Shown: positions 1-8,044, counted from the stretch's first letter. The stretch: DNA of 64,000 nucleotides from Rhodocyclales bacterium GT-UBC (GCA_003583745.1 QXPY01000010.1:62001-126000); one strand, 5' to 3'. Numbers and translations are program-made. Notes: a model not told the origin generated them from the letters alone.

Positions 1-45
1 TAACCGCGCTTGGAGAAGCCTTGCGCAGCACCTGTTACGGCGCGC
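1..45 (-). promoter_or_regulatory. Partial cobalamin riboswitch (5' part), running off the left edge
   Basis: Read on the minus strand, this stretch has ACAGGTGC, then a GCGC...GCGC hairpin, then GGTTA at the window edge. This resembles the start of the cobalamin (B12) riboswitch consensus, where a GGTGC box and P3 stem precede GGTTAAAAGGGAA. The core B12 box and the controlled gene lie outside the window, so this is a partial match. A B12-dependent mutase is encoded at 19008, so the organism uses cobalamin, but the two loci need not be linked. Confidence 0.5.
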
Positions 46-128
46 ATTCTACCTTGGCGGGGGCGTTGTCGCACCATAATTATGAGTGGATATAGCTATA
101 AACCACTTTGAGAATAAAGGCTTAGTCC

Positions 129-158
129 TTGACCATGCGACATTTTTACATTTATAGT
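129..158 (+). promoter_or_regulatory. Sigma-70-like promoter of the zapB-like/zapA/6S region
   Basis: A -35 hexamer TTGACC (129-134) is followed by an 18-nt spacer and a -10 hexamer TATAGT (153-158). The ATG of the next gene is at 166, only 8 nt after the -10. Transcription would therefore start at or within a base or two of the start codon, and no Shine-Dalgarno sequence is visible. This suggests a leaderless transcript. The promoter call rests on hexamer match and position only. Confidence 0.5.
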
Positions 159-165
159 CCGGGCC

Positions 166-363
166 ATGAATAGCGAACTCGAAGCGCTCGAAAGCAAGAT
201 CGAACAGGTTGTCGCCCTGGTTCACCAGTTGCGCGCCGAGAACGAAGTGCTCAAAAACCAGATGGCTGCTGCCGAGGCCGAACGTCTGCACTTGCGGCAG
301 ACGATGACCGCCGCGCGCGAGCGTCTGGAAGGGCTGATCGACAAGATTCCCGAGGATGCCTAA
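166..363 (+). CDS. ZapB-like small coiled-coil cell division protein
   Basis: A 65-residue, strongly charged protein predicted to be one continuous coiled coil (heptad-like Leu/Val spacing, many Glu/Lys/Arg/Ala, no Cys). Small coiled-coil proteins of this size directly upstream of zapA belong to the ZapB-like/TIGR02449 group, thought to work with ZapA at the FtsZ ring. Its stop at 363 abuts the zapA ATG at 364, so translation is probably coupled. There is no ribosome binding site before the ATG and a -10 box lies 8 nt upstream, which points to a leaderless mRNA. The function is inferred from position and coiled-coil character. Confidence 0.75.
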   Translation: MNSELEALESKIEQVVALVHQLRAENEVLKNQMAAAEAERLHLRQTMTAARERLEGLIDKIPEDA

Positions 364-699
364 ATGAGCGCCGAGCCGAATTTCCTCGACGTCAAGATCA
401 TGGGGCGTGAATACCGCGTCGCCTGTGCGCCGGAAGAGCGCGCAGCGCTGCTCTCCGCCGTTGATCTGGTCGATGGCAAGATGAGTGAAATTGCCCAGCG
501 GACCAAGAACACCATTGCCGAGCGCGTGGCTGTGATGGCCGCCCTGAACATCGCCCATGAATACCTTTCCGGTGCTGCTGCCAGTACCGCGCCGAGCTTT
601 GAAGAAGCTGTTGCTACTTCCGAAGCAAAGCGTAGAATCGGTGACATGGGAGCACGGATAGACACCGTGCTAGCGCCCCAGCAGCAACTGGACCTGTAG
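364..699 (+). CDS. zapA: Cell division protein ZapA
   Basis: A 111-residue ZapA family protein that bundles FtsZ filaments at mid-cell. The N-terminal half has the family pattern: LDVKIMGREYRVAC, then a conserved EE-R-LL-A---VD-KM segment. It is followed by a helix rich in AERVAVMAALNIAHE that forms the dimer/tetramer coiled coil. The length is typical. It starts directly after the upstream coiled-coil gene with no gap. The 6S RNA region begins about 30 nt after its stop, an arrangement known from many proteobacteria. Confidence 0.93.
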   Translation: MSAEPNFLDVKIMGREYRVACAPEERAALLSAVDLVDGKMSEIAQRTKNTIAERVAVMAALNIAHEYLSGAAASTAPSFEEAVATSEAKRRIGDMGARIDTVLAPQQQLDL

Positions 700-731
700 T
701 CATTTGCTGCTGACCCCGGCGCCGCCCGCCG

Positions 732-911
732 AGCGTCCCCTGCGGTGTTTGTTAAGACCATATATTCCTTGAACCAATGCTAATTGGCATCGGTTGTGGA
801 CCTGAACGCTGCTGTTGTGAGTGCCTCTAGTCAGGCGTTCCTGATGCAGCTGGAAAGCGACCATTCTGGACCCAGGTTCAGGATGCCGGTCTGACGGCAC
901 TTGCGGGGGCC
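732..911 (+). ncRNA. ssrS: 6S RNA
   Basis: No coding frame explains this stretch. It has the features of betaproteobacterial 6S RNA. A closing stem pairs CCCC-TGCG-GTG near 737-747 with CAC-TTGC-GGGG near 898-908. The 5' side contains TTCCTTGAACC, and the 3' side contains GGTTCAGGATGCCGG. The position just after zapA is the conserved genomic location. A strong intrinsic terminator follows at 919. 6S RNA mimics an open promoter and sequesters the sigma-70 RNA polymerase holoenzyme in stationary phase. The exact ends are estimates. Confidence 0.8.
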
Positions 912-918
912 AATCTCT

Positions 919-952
919 AACGGATGGCAGAGTTTTCTGCCATCCGTTTTCT
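919..952 (+). terminator. Intrinsic terminator after 6S RNA
   Basis: A perfect 12-bp stem, AACGGATGGCAG (919-930) with CTGCCATCCGTT (937-948), has a 6-nt loop and is followed by a T-rich run. It closes the 6S RNA transcript. It also rules out the upstream in-frame start at 924 for the next gene. Confidence 0.9.
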
Positions 953-968
953 TTTCAGAGATCGCGAC

Positions 969-1436
969 ATGCAATATTGGCTGATGAAGTCCGAACCGGA
1001 TGAAGTGTCGATCGACGATCTGGCCCGGGCGCCCGGGCAGACGGTGCCCTGGTTTGGCGTGCGCAATTACCAGGCGCGCAATTTCATGCGTGATGCGATG
1101 CAGGTCGGCGATCTGGCCCTGTTCTACCATTCCGGTTGTGCCGAACCGGGGATTGCCGGCATCTGTGAAGTGTGTTCGGCGCCCTACCCGGACGAGACGC
1201 AGTTCGTGGCCGACAGTCCTTATTTCGACGCCAAGGCGGTGCGGGAAAGTCCGCGCTGGCTGTTGCGCGATGTCCGCTTCGTCGCCAAGACGCCTTACCT
1301 GACGCTGGGCGAACTGCGCCAGGTGCCGGAACTTGCTACCATGCGCCTCCTTGCCCGCGGCAACCGGCTGTCGATCACGCCGGTGACGAACGAAGAGTGG
1401 GCCTGCATCCAAAAATTAATGATGGAGAGACAATGA
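969..1436 (+). CDS. EVE domain-containing protein
   Basis: A 155-residue protein that is one EVE domain (PF01878, related to PUA and human THYN1). It opens with the signature MQYWLMKSEPDEVSIDDL and has the core segment GVRNYQARNFMRDAM near residues 30-45, then a conserved Y-P-D--Q / DVR-V pattern. EVE domains bind modified bases in DNA or RNA; the ligand here is unknown. I chose the ATG at 969 because an in-frame start at 924 lies inside the 6S terminator. The stop overlaps the next ATG (ATGA at 1433-1436), so the two genes are probably co-translated. Confidence 0.9.
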   Translation: MQYWLMKSEPDEVSIDDLARAPGQTVPWFGVRNYQARNFMRDAMQVGDLALFYHSGCAEPGIAGICEVCSAPYPDETQFVADSPYFDAKAVRESPRWLLRDVRFVAKTPYLTLGELRQVPELATMRLLARGNRLSITPVTNEEWACIQKLMMERQ

Positions 1437-2233
1437 GCATCTGGTGGCTGACCTATCCCCTGCTCGGCATTTTCGGCGGTTTCGTGGCCGGCCTGTTCGG
1501 GGTCGGTGGCGGCCTGACCCTGGTGCCCTTCATGTACATGCTGTTCGTGGCCCAGCATTTTCCGCCGGAGCATGTGATGCACCTGGCGCTCGGCACCTCG
1601 ATGGCAACCATCGTCTTTACCTCGATTTCCAGCATGCGGGCCCACCATGCCCATGGCGCGGTGCGTTGGGACATCGTCCGCACGCTGGCGCCGGGGCTGG
1701 TGGTCGGCACCTTCGGCGGTTCGCAACTGGCCGGCATGGTGCCGACGGTACCGATGACGGCGATCTTCGTGATCATCGTCTACTACGCCTCGGCGCAGAT
1801 GATTCTCGACTTCAAGCCCAAGGCGCATCGCCAGCTGCCGGGGCCGGCCGGTCTGTTTGGCGTTGGCGGCGTGATCGGCGTGGTTTCCAGCATGGTGGCC
1901 GCCGGCGGCGGTTTCCTGTCGATTCCCTTCATGCTGTTCTGCAATGTGGCGATTCACGTTGCGGTCGGCACCTCCTCGGCGCTCGGCTTCCCGATCGCGG
2001 TGGCGGGCGCCATCGGTTACATCGTCGCTGGTTGGCACGATGCCGGTTTGCCGAGCCATACGCTGGGTTACATCTACCTGCCGGCGTTCTTCGGCATTGT
2101 CGTGATGAGTATTTCGATGGCCCCGGTCGGGGCGCGGCTGGCGCATCGCCTGCCGGTGAAAAAGCTCAAGCGCGCCTTTGGCGGCTTCCTGGCGCTGCTG
2201 GCGACCAAGATGCTGTACAGCCTGATCGGCTGA
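1433..2233 (+). CDS. TauE/SafE family permease (sulfite exporter-like)
   Basis: A 266-residue integral membrane protein with about eight hydrophobic segments. It has the two glycine-rich TauE/SafE (PF01925) repeats: GGFVAGLFGVGGGLTLVPF near residue 15-35 and a matching GVVSSMVAAGGGFLSIPF near residue 150-170. Members export or import small organic or inorganic anions such as sulfite, sulfoacetate or taurine-derived products. The substrate cannot be read from the sequence. It overlaps the EVE gene by 4 nt. The malonate cluster begins just after it, but its regulator is on the opposite strand, so a link to malonate is not shown. Confidence 0.88.
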   Translation: MSIWWLTYPLLGIFGGFVAGLFGVGGGLTLVPFMYMLFVAQHFPPEHVMHLALGTSMATIVFTSISSMRAHHAHGAVRWDIVRTLAPGLVVGTFGGSQLAGMVPTVPMTAIFVIIVYYASAQMILDFKPKAHRQLPGPAGLFGVGGVIGVVSSMVAAGGGFLSIPFMLFCNVAIHVAVGTSSALGFPIAVAGAIGYIVAGWHDAGLPSHTLGYIYLPAFFGIVVMSISMAPVGARLAHRLPVKKLKRAFGGFLALLATKMLYSLIG

Positions 2234-2253
2234 AGCTTTTCGGCCGGCGGCGT

Positions 2254-2940
2254 TCAGCTGCCGGCGTTGAAATCGCGCAAGGTCGCCACCAGGTCGGCAA
2301 AACGTTCGCCCTGCACGGTGACGTGGGCACGCAATTGTGCCGCCGCCAGTTCGCTGTCGCCCTTGATGATCGAATCGACAATCGCCTGATGTTCGTTGAA
2401 CGAACTGGCCATCCGGTTGCGTACCCGTAGTTGCAGCCGGCGGTAGGGGCGCAGCCGGCGATGCAGCGCCGCTGCCTGCTCGACCAGGAAGCCGTTGTGG
2501 CTGGCTTCGTAGATGCGCTGGTGGAAGACTTCGTTCAACTGGTAATAGACATCCGGCGTGTTGGCATCGCGCGCCGCCTCGCAGGCGCGGTGCGCCTCCT
2601 GCAAGGCCAACTGTTCGGCCGGCGTGATGCGGCGGGCGGCAAGCCGGCCGCACATGGCCTCCAATTCGGCCATCACTTCGAACATTTCGCAAACCCGGTC
2701 GGCACCGACTTCCGGCACCGTCGCGCCACGGCGCGGCCGGATCTCGATCAGACCGACCGAAGCCAGCTGGATCAAGGCTTCGCGCACCGGCGTCCGTGAC
2801 ACGCCGAAAGTCGAGGCGAGCTCCTGCTCGTCCAGCCGGGTGCCCGGCGGATAGATGCCGGTGACGATGCGTTCTTCGATCAGCTCACCCAGTCGTTCGG
2901 ACTGGCGGGTGCTCGGGGTGATGTCGGCAGGGCTGCTCAT
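2254..2940 (-). CDS. matR: GntR/FCD family regulator, probable MatR-type malonate regulator
   Basis: A 228-residue FadR-subfamily regulator. The winged helix-turn-helix (residues about 15-78) includes YPPGTRLDEQELA and VSRTPVREALIQLAS, and the all-helical FCD ligand domain covers about 85-215. It is transcribed away from the malonate transporter/decarboxylase operon. The intergenic region holds TCTTGTATACACGA, identical, as I recall it, to the published Rhizobium MatR operator. I infer malonate- or malonyl-CoA-responsive control of the divergent operon. The family is certain; the MatR assignment rests on context and operator. Confidence 0.82.
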   Translation of the reverse strand: MSSPADITPSTRQSERLGELIEERIVTGIYPPGTRLDEQELASTFGVSRTPVREALIQLASVGLIEIRPRRGATVPEVGADRVCEMFEVMAELEAMCGRLAARRITPAEQLALQEAHRACEAARDANTPDVYYQLNEVFHQRIYEASHNGFLVEQAAALHRRLRPYRRLQLRVRNRMASSFNEHQAIVDSIIKGDSELAAAQLRAHVTVQGERFADLVATLRDFNAGS

Positions 2941-2984
2941 GATGGCTTCCTGAATCAGGCAATGATTAAATTATACGAAATTAG

Positions 2985-3012
2985 TTGACCAGTATTCAAT
3001 AAATGCTAGTCT
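2985..3012 (+). promoter_or_regulatory. Candidate sigma-70 promoter of the malonate operon
   Basis: TTGACC (2985-2990) and TAGTCT (3007-3012) are spaced by 16 nt. The 3' end of the putative -10 overlaps the MatR-like operator, so regulator binding would block polymerase. The hexamers are only moderate matches. Confidence 0.35.
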
Positions 3013-3023
3013 TGTATACACGA
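3010..3023. promoter_or_regulatory. MatR-type operator
   Basis: TCTTGTATACACGA contains the perfect 8-bp palindrome TGTATACA (3013-3020). As far as I recall, the whole 14-mer is the operator described for Rhizobium MatR (TCTTGTA/TACACGA). It lies between the divergent regulator (start 2940) and the first transporter gene (start 3131). Confidence 0.75.
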
Positions 3024-3130
3024 CGGTGGAAATTGAACACATATAACGAGCACTGTACTCCTTCGCAGGAATAGCAGGCCAGTGAGGTTCACCGCGATTG
3101 CTATCAGTTCATTCATCTGGAGGAGACACC

Positions 3131-4156
3131 ATGAACGAAACCCGGCGCAATATTCTTAAAGGCCTGGCCGCAACGCCGGCCCTCGCCTTGGCCCCCAACC
3201 TGCTGTGGGCGCAGAGCGTTACCGAACTCAAGATTTCCCATCAGTTTCCCGGCGGCTCGGCCACCGAAGGCGATTTCCGCGACCGCCTGTGCCGCCGTTT
3301 TTCCGCCGAGATCGCCAAACGCAGCAACGGCGCGCTCAAGGGCACCGTCTATCCGGGCTCCTCGCTGATGAAGACCAACGCCCAGTTCAGCTCGGTGCGC
3401 AAAGGCGCCCTCGACATGACGCTGGTGCCGCTTTCCTACGCCGGCGGCGAAGTTCCGGAAACCAACATCGGCCTGATGCCGGGCATCGTTACCTCCTACG
3501 AGCAGGCGGTGAGTTGGAAGAAGGCCGAGGTCGGCAAGGCGCTGGCCAATATCCTGGCCGACAAGGGCGTGCTGGTGGTGAGCTGGATCTGGCAGGCCGG
3601 CGGCGTTGCCAGCCGGGTCAAACCGATCGTCGAACCGGAAGATGCCAAGGGCCTCAAGGTCCGTGGCGGCAGCCGCGAAATGGACATGGTCCTGAAGCAG
3701 GCCGGGGCCACCGTGCTGACCCTGCCTTCCAACGAAATCTACGCCGCGATGCAGACCGGTGCCCTCGATGCAGCGATGACCTCGTCCACCAGCCTGATCT
3801 CCTTCCGCCTGGAAGAAGTCGGCAAGGCACTGACCACCGGCCGCGGCAAGACCTACTGGTTCATGTTCGAGCCGCTGCTCATCTCACGTGCCATTTTCGA
3901 CAAGCTGCCCAAGGCGCAGCAGGACCTGATCATGACGGTCGGTGCAGAAATGGAAGCGCTCGCCCTGGAAGGCGCCAAGGCCGACGACCAGGCGGTTGCC
4001 GCGGTGTACCAGAAGGCAGGCGGCAAGGCCTACGACATGAGCGACGCGACCGTGAAGAAATGGCAGGCCATCGCCCGCGATACGGCCTGGAAGGACTTTG
4101 CCGGCAAGAATGAAAGCTGCGCCCGCATCCTCAAGCTGGCGGAGGCCACGCTGTGA
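3131..4156 (+). CDS. matP: TRAP transporter substrate-binding protein, probable malonate (MatP/DctP type)
   Basis: A 341-residue periplasmic solute-binding protein of the DctP family (PF03480). The N-terminus has a twin-arginine-like signal, TRRNILKG followed by a hydrophobic stretch and an Ala-Gln cleavage region near residue 27. The family segment G-LKVRGGSREMD lies near residues 175-190, with its conserved Arg for the substrate carboxylate. The start at 3131 follows a strong GGAGGAGA site and begins at the Tat motif. It is the first gene of the malonate operon, and its stop overlaps the next gene by 4 nt. Malonate as substrate is inferred from the mdc genes downstream and resemblance to MatPQM. 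Confidence 0.87.
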   Translation: MNETRRNILKGLAATPALALAPNLLWAQSVTELKISHQFPGGSATEGDFRDRLCRRFSAEIAKRSNGALKGTVYPGSSLMKTNAQFSSVRKGALDMTLVPLSYAGGEVPETNIGLMPGIVTSYEQAVSWKKAEVGKALANILADKGVLVVSWIWQAGGVASRVKPIVEPEDAKGLKVRGGSREMDMVLKQAGATVLTLPSNEIYAAMQTGALDAAMTSSTSLISFRLEEVGKALTTGRGKTYWFMFEPLLISRAIFDKLPKAQQDLIMTVGAEMEALALEGAKADDQAVAAVYQKAGGKAYDMSDATVKKWQAIARDTAWKDFAGKNESCARILKLAEATL

Positions 4157-4704
4157 GTCACGGCTTCGAACTGGAGGGCGCCGTCAAGGCGCCCGAGATA
4201 CCGGAAGTCGGCGTGCTTGGGACAATTAACCGGCTGATGACCTGGACGCATACGGCGATCATGTTCCTCTCCTCGGGTGCCCTGCTCGCCGCCTCGCTGA
4301 TCCTGTGCAGCAGCGTTTTCCTGCGCTATTTCCTGAAGATCGCCACCGACTGGCAGGACGAGATGTCGGTCTTCCTGCTCGTCGCCGCCACCTTCATGTG
4401 TGCCGGCTACGTCCAGTCGCAGCGCGGCCATATCGGCATCGAGGCGCTGGCCGGCTTCCTGCCGCCGCTGGCCAACAAGATCCGGCTGATCCTCTGCGAT
4501 GCCGCTTCGTTTGCCTTCTGCGCCTTTTTTTCCTGGAAATCCTGGCTGCTCTTGCACGAAGCCTGGGTCGACGGCCAGACCACCTCGTCGTCGTGGGCGC
4601 CGCCCCTGTGGATTCCCTATGGCTTCATGTCGGTCGGCATGACCCTGTTGTCGCTGCAGATCCTGCTGCAACTGGTCGCCGGTCTGGTTCGCAAGGAGAA
4701 ATAA
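4153..4704 (+). CDS. matQ: TRAP transporter small permease (MatQ/DctQ type)
   Basis: A 183-residue membrane protein with four predicted hydrophobic helices, at about residues 35-60, 75-92, 112-132 and 155-175, matching DctQ (PF04290). The family motif around the second helix, TDWQDEMSVFLLVAATFM, is present. It uses a GTG start that overlaps the stop of the binding-protein gene. The large permease gene starts 1 nt after its stop. It forms the membrane complex with the DctM-type subunit and drives sodium-coupled uptake. Confidence 0.88.
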   Translation: MSHGFELEGAVKAPEIPEVGVLGTINRLMTWTHTAIMFLSSGALLAASLILCSSVFLRYFLKIATDWQDEMSVFLLVAATFMCAGYVQSQRGHIGIEALAGFLPPLANKIRLILCDAASFAFCAFFSWKSWLLLHEAWVDGQTTSSSWAPPLWIPYGFMSVGMTLLSLQILLQLVAGLVRKEK

Positions 4705-4705
4705 C

Positions 4706-6058
4706 ATGGCCGAATCCACTATTGGCCTGCTTTACGGGTTGGGCACCCTGGTCGTGATGTTCTCCGGCATCCCGATCGCCTTCGCGCTCGGCATCGTCGC
4801 CGTCATCTTCATGATGGCCTTCATGCCGGGTGCCGCCACCGACACGATCACCCAGAACGTGTTCGAGGAAATGGCCAACATCACGCTGCTTTCCATTCCG
4901 CTGTTCATCCTCAAGGGCGCTGCCATCGGCCGTTCGCGCGCCGGTGCCGACCTCTACCTGGCGATCCACGCCTGGCTGCACAAGATTCCCGGCGGCCTCG
5001 GCATCGCCAACGTCTTCGCCTGCGCGCTGTTCGCGGCGATGGCCGGTTCCAGCCCGGCGACCTGTTCCGCCATCGGCGGCGCCGGTATCCCGGAAATGCG
5101 CTCGCGTGGTTATTCGCCGGGCTTCGCCGCCGGCATCATCGCCGCCGGCGGCACGCTGGGCATCCTGCTGCCGCCGTCGATCACCATGATCCTGTTCGCG
5201 GTCGCCGCCGAGCAGTCGCTGGGCCGGCTGTTCCTGGCCGGCATCGGGCCGGGGCTAATGCTGGTCTTCCTGTTCGCCGGTTACGCCGTGTTCCGCTTCA
5301 AGGTGGAATACAACGAGGCGCTCGACGTCTGGCATTCGGGTGGCGCCAAGTCGGCCTATCTCGACGAAATGAAGATGACCCGTGCCGACAAGACCCGCAT
5401 GCTGCCGCGCGTCATTCCCTTCGTCGTGCTGCTGATCGGCGTCATGGTCGCCCTCTATGGCGGCTACGCGACGCCTTCGGAAACCGCCGGTCTCGGCGGC
5501 ATTCTGGCGCTCGCGCTGATCGCCGGCATCTACGGTGTTTGGCGTCCGTCGCAATTGAAGCCGATCCTCAATAGCACGCTCAAGGAATCGACCATGCTGA
5601 TGTTCATCATCGGTATGTCGCTGCTCTACTCCTACGTGATGAGCTACCTGCACATCAGCCAGTCGGCCGCCGAATGGATCGTCGCCATGCATCTTTCGAA
5701 ATGGGTGCTGCTCGCCGCCATCCTGACCTTCGTCATCGTGCTCGGCTTCTTCCTGCCGCCGGTGTCGATCATCCTGATGACCGCGCCGATCATCCTGCCG
5801 CCGCTCAAGGCTGCCGGCTTCGACCTGATCTGGTTCGGCATCGTGATGACCGTGGTCATGGAGATGGGCCTGATCCACCCGCCGGTCGGTCTCAACATCT
5901 TCGTCATCAAGAACGTCGCGCCGGACATCCCGCTCAAGGACATCGTCTGGGGCGTGCTGCCCTTCGTCGGCCTGATGTTCCTCGCCGTGCTCCTGCTCTG
6001 CCTGTTCCCGGGCATCGCGACCGGCCTGCCCGACATGATCATGGGCCCGGCCAGCTAA
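4706..6058 (+). CDS. matM: TRAP transporter large permease (MatM/DctM type)
   Basis: A 450-residue polytopic protein with about a dozen hydrophobic segments, typical for DctM (PF06808). It contains the family signature around residues 110-155 (SSPATCSAIGGAGIPEM and GTLGILLPPSI) and a second repeat around residues 350-390 (PVSIILMTAPIILPP, MGLIHPPVGLN). It transports the dicarboxylate delivered by the binding protein. A strong AAGGAG site precedes the start. It is followed after 13 nt by mdcA, so transport and decarboxylation are one transcription unit. Confidence 0.92.
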   Translation: MAESTIGLLYGLGTLVVMFSGIPIAFALGIVAVIFMMAFMPGAATDTITQNVFEEMANITLLSIPLFILKGAAIGRSRAGADLYLAIHAWLHKIPGGLGIANVFACALFAAMAGSSPATCSAIGGAGIPEMRSRGYSPGFAAGIIAAGGTLGILLPPSITMILFAVAAEQSLGRLFLAGIGPGLMLVFLFAGYAVFRFKVEYNEALDVWHSGGAKSAYLDEMKMTRADKTRMLPRVIPFVVLLIGVMVALYGGYATPSETAGLGGILALALIAGIYGVWRPSQLKPILNSTLKESTMLMFIIGMSLLYSYVMSYLHISQSAAEWIVAMHLSKWVLLAAILTFVIVLGFFLPPVSIILMTAPIILPPLKAAGFDLIWFGIVMTVVMEMGLIHPPVGLNIFVIKNVAPDIPLKDIVWGVLPFVGLMFLAVLLLCLFPGIATGLPDMIMGPAS

Positions 6059-6071
6059 GGAGGTGAATTGC

Positions 6072-7724
6072 ATGAACGCACCCCACTCCCGTGCCTGGGA
6101 CAGCCAGCGCCAAAGCCGGGCACGCCGCCTCGAAAGGGCGGCCAGCCTGGGCCTGGGCAAACAGATCCCGGCCGAACGCATCATCGACCTGCTCGAAGCC
6201 GTCATCCAGCCCGGCGACCGTGTCTGCCTGGAAGGCAACAACCAGAAGCAGGCCGATTTCCTCGCCGAGTCGCTGGCTGACTGCGATCCGGCGCGTCTCA
6301 ATCACCTCAGCATGGTCCAGTCAGTCCTGGCGCTACCCAGCCATGTGGACCTTTTCGAGCGCGGCCTGGCAAACCGCCTCGACTTTTCTTTCAGCGGCCC
6401 GCAAGGCGCCCGCCTGGCCAAGCTGGTGCAGGAACAGCGTATCGAGATCGGGGCGATTCACACCTATCTCGAACTGTTCGGCCGCTATTTCCTCGACCTG
6501 ACGCCCAACATCGCGCTGATCGCGGCACAGGCGGCCGATGCCGAGGGCAACCTCTACCTCGGACCGAACACCGAGGACACGCCGGCCATCGTCGAGGCCA
6601 CCGCCTTCAAGGGCGGCATCGTCATCGCCCAGGTCAATGAGCGCCTCAACAAGCTGCCGCGCGTCGACGTGCCGGCCGACTGGGTCGATTTCACCGTGCA
6701 GGCGCCGCGCCCGAACTACATCGAACCGCTGTTCACCCGCGACCCGGCGCAGATCACCGAGGTCCAGGTGCTGATGGCGATGATGGCGATCAAGGGCATC
6801 TACGCCGAGTACGGCGTCAAGCGCCTCAATCACGGCATCGGATTCGACACCGCGGCGATCGAACTGCTGCTGCCGACCTACGCCGCCGAACTCGGCCTGA
6901 AGGGCAAGATCTGCACGCACTGGGCGCTCAACCCGCATCCGACGCTGATCCCGGCGATCGAGTCGGGCTTCGTCGAGTCGGTGCATTGCTTCGGCTCGGA
7001 AGTCGGCATGGACAACTATGTCGCCGCCCGCTCCGACGTCTTCTTCATCGGCGCCGACGGCAGCATGCGTTCCAACCGGGCGTTTTCGCAGACGGCCGGC
7101 CTCTACGCCTGCGACATGTTCATCGGCTCGACCTTGCAGATGGACCTCGCCGGCAACAGTTCGACGGCGACGCTGGGCCGTATCACCGGCTTCGGCGGTG
7201 CCCCGAACATGGGCTCCGACCCGCATGGCCGCCGCCACGCCAGCCCGGCCTGGCTCAAGGCCGGACGCGAGGCGGCCGGGCCGAACGCCATCCGTGGCCG
7301 CAAGCTGGTGGTGCAGATGGTCGAGACCTTCCGCGAGCACATGGCGCCGGTCTTCGTCGAGGAACTCGATGCCTGGCAACTGCAGAAAGTGATGGGCGCC
7401 GATCTGCCGCCGATCATGATCTACGGCGACGATGTCAGCCATATCGTCACCGAGGAGGGCATCGCCAACCTGCTGCTCTGCCGCACGCCGGAAGAGCGCG
7501 AACAGGCGATCCGCGGTGTCGCCGGCTTCACGCCGGTGGGCATGGCGCGCGACAAGGCGATGGTCGAGAACCTGCGTGACCGCGGCATCATCCGCCGTCC
7601 CGAAGACCTCGGTATCGACCCGCGCCTGGCCACGCGCGACCTGCTCGCCGCCCGTTCCGTCAAGGATCTGGTGCGCTGGTCCGGCGGCTTGTACGCGCCC
7701 CCCTCCCGCTTCCGTAACTGGTGA
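6072..7724 (+). CDS. mdcA: Malonate decarboxylase alpha subunit (acetyl-S-ACP:malonate ACP transferase)
   Basis: A 550-residue MdcA. This subunit exchanges acetate on the prosthetic-group thiol of the ACP subunit for malonate, the first half of the biotin-independent malonate decarboxylase cycle. It is related to CoA transferases: conserved blocks include AADAEGNLYLGPNTEDTP, a GFGGAPNMGSDPHGRRHASPAW region near residue 375-395, and GDDVSHIVTEEGIANLLLC near the C-terminus. The ATG at 6072 is preferred over an in-frame GTG at 6063 because AAGGAGG ends 8 nt upstream of it. It is cytoplasmic, and mdcC follows after 5 nt. Confidence 0.95.
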   Translation: MNAPHSRAWDSQRQSRARRLERAASLGLGKQIPAERIIDLLEAVIQPGDRVCLEGNNQKQADFLAESLADCDPARLNHLSMVQSVLALPSHVDLFERGLANRLDFSFSGPQGARLAKLVQEQRIEIGAIHTYLELFGRYFLDLTPNIALIAAQAADAEGNLYLGPNTEDTPAIVEATAFKGGIVIAQVNERLNKLPRVDVPADWVDFTVQAPRPNYIEPLFTRDPAQITEVQVLMAMMAIKGIYAEYGVKRLNHGIGFDTAAIELLLPTYAAELGLKGKICTHWALNPHPTLIPAIESGFVESVHCFGSEVGMDNYVAARSDVFFIGADGSMRSNRAFSQTAGLYACDMFIGSTLQMDLAGNSSTATLGRITGFGGAPNMGSDPHGRRHASPAWLKAGREAAGPNAIRGRKLVVQMVETFREHMAPVFVEELDAWQLQKVMGADLPPIMIYGDDVSHIVTEEGIANLLLCRTPEEREQAIRGVAGFTPVGMARDKAMVENLRDRGIIRRPEDLGIDPRLATRDLLAARSVKDLVRWSGGLYAPPSRFRNW

Positions 7725-7729
7725 TCGCC

Positions 7730-8044
7730 ATGGAAACACTCGACTTTCAATTCGCCTCGGCCCCGGTGTCGCGCTCGGCTCATACCGCGCTATGCGGCGT
7801 GGTCGGCTCGGGCAACCTGGAAATTCTGGTTCAGGCCGGCGATCAACCGGCCACCTGCCAGGTCAGCATCAAAACCTCGGCGCGCGGCTTCGGGGCGACC
7901 TGGCAAGCCGTACTCGCCACTTTTACCACCAGCCACCCGGCCGGCGGCACCCGGATCGCCATCAACGACATGGGGGCGACCCCGGCCGTGGTCAGCCTGC
8001 GCCTCGCCCAGGCCCTCGCCGAATACCGTGGAGGTGAGCAATGA
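7730..8044 (+). CDS. mdcC: Malonate decarboxylase acyl carrier protein (delta subunit)
   Basis: A 104-residue MdcC, the carrier subunit bearing the 2'-(5''-phosphoribosyl)-3'-dephospho-CoA group. The attachment serine is the Ser of CGVVGSGNLEILV near residue 28. The C-terminal half has the expected INDMGATPAVV motif near residues 80-90. The ATG at 7730 follows the mdcA stop closely. Its own stop overlaps the mdcD ATG (ATGA at 8041). The prosthetic group is built and attached by the mdcB and mdcG products encoded downstream. Confidence 0.93.
   Translation: METLDFQFASAPVSRSAHTALCGVVGSGNLEILVQAGDQPATCQVSIKTSARGFGATWQAVLATFTTSHPAGGTRIAINDMGATPAVVSLRLAQALAEYRGGEQ

Noticed and set aside
1295..2692. 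Minus-strand open frame opposite the TauE permease and the GntR gene
   Set aside because: Repetitive Arg/His/Gln-rich translation, overlapping two well-supported genes; a shadow frame.
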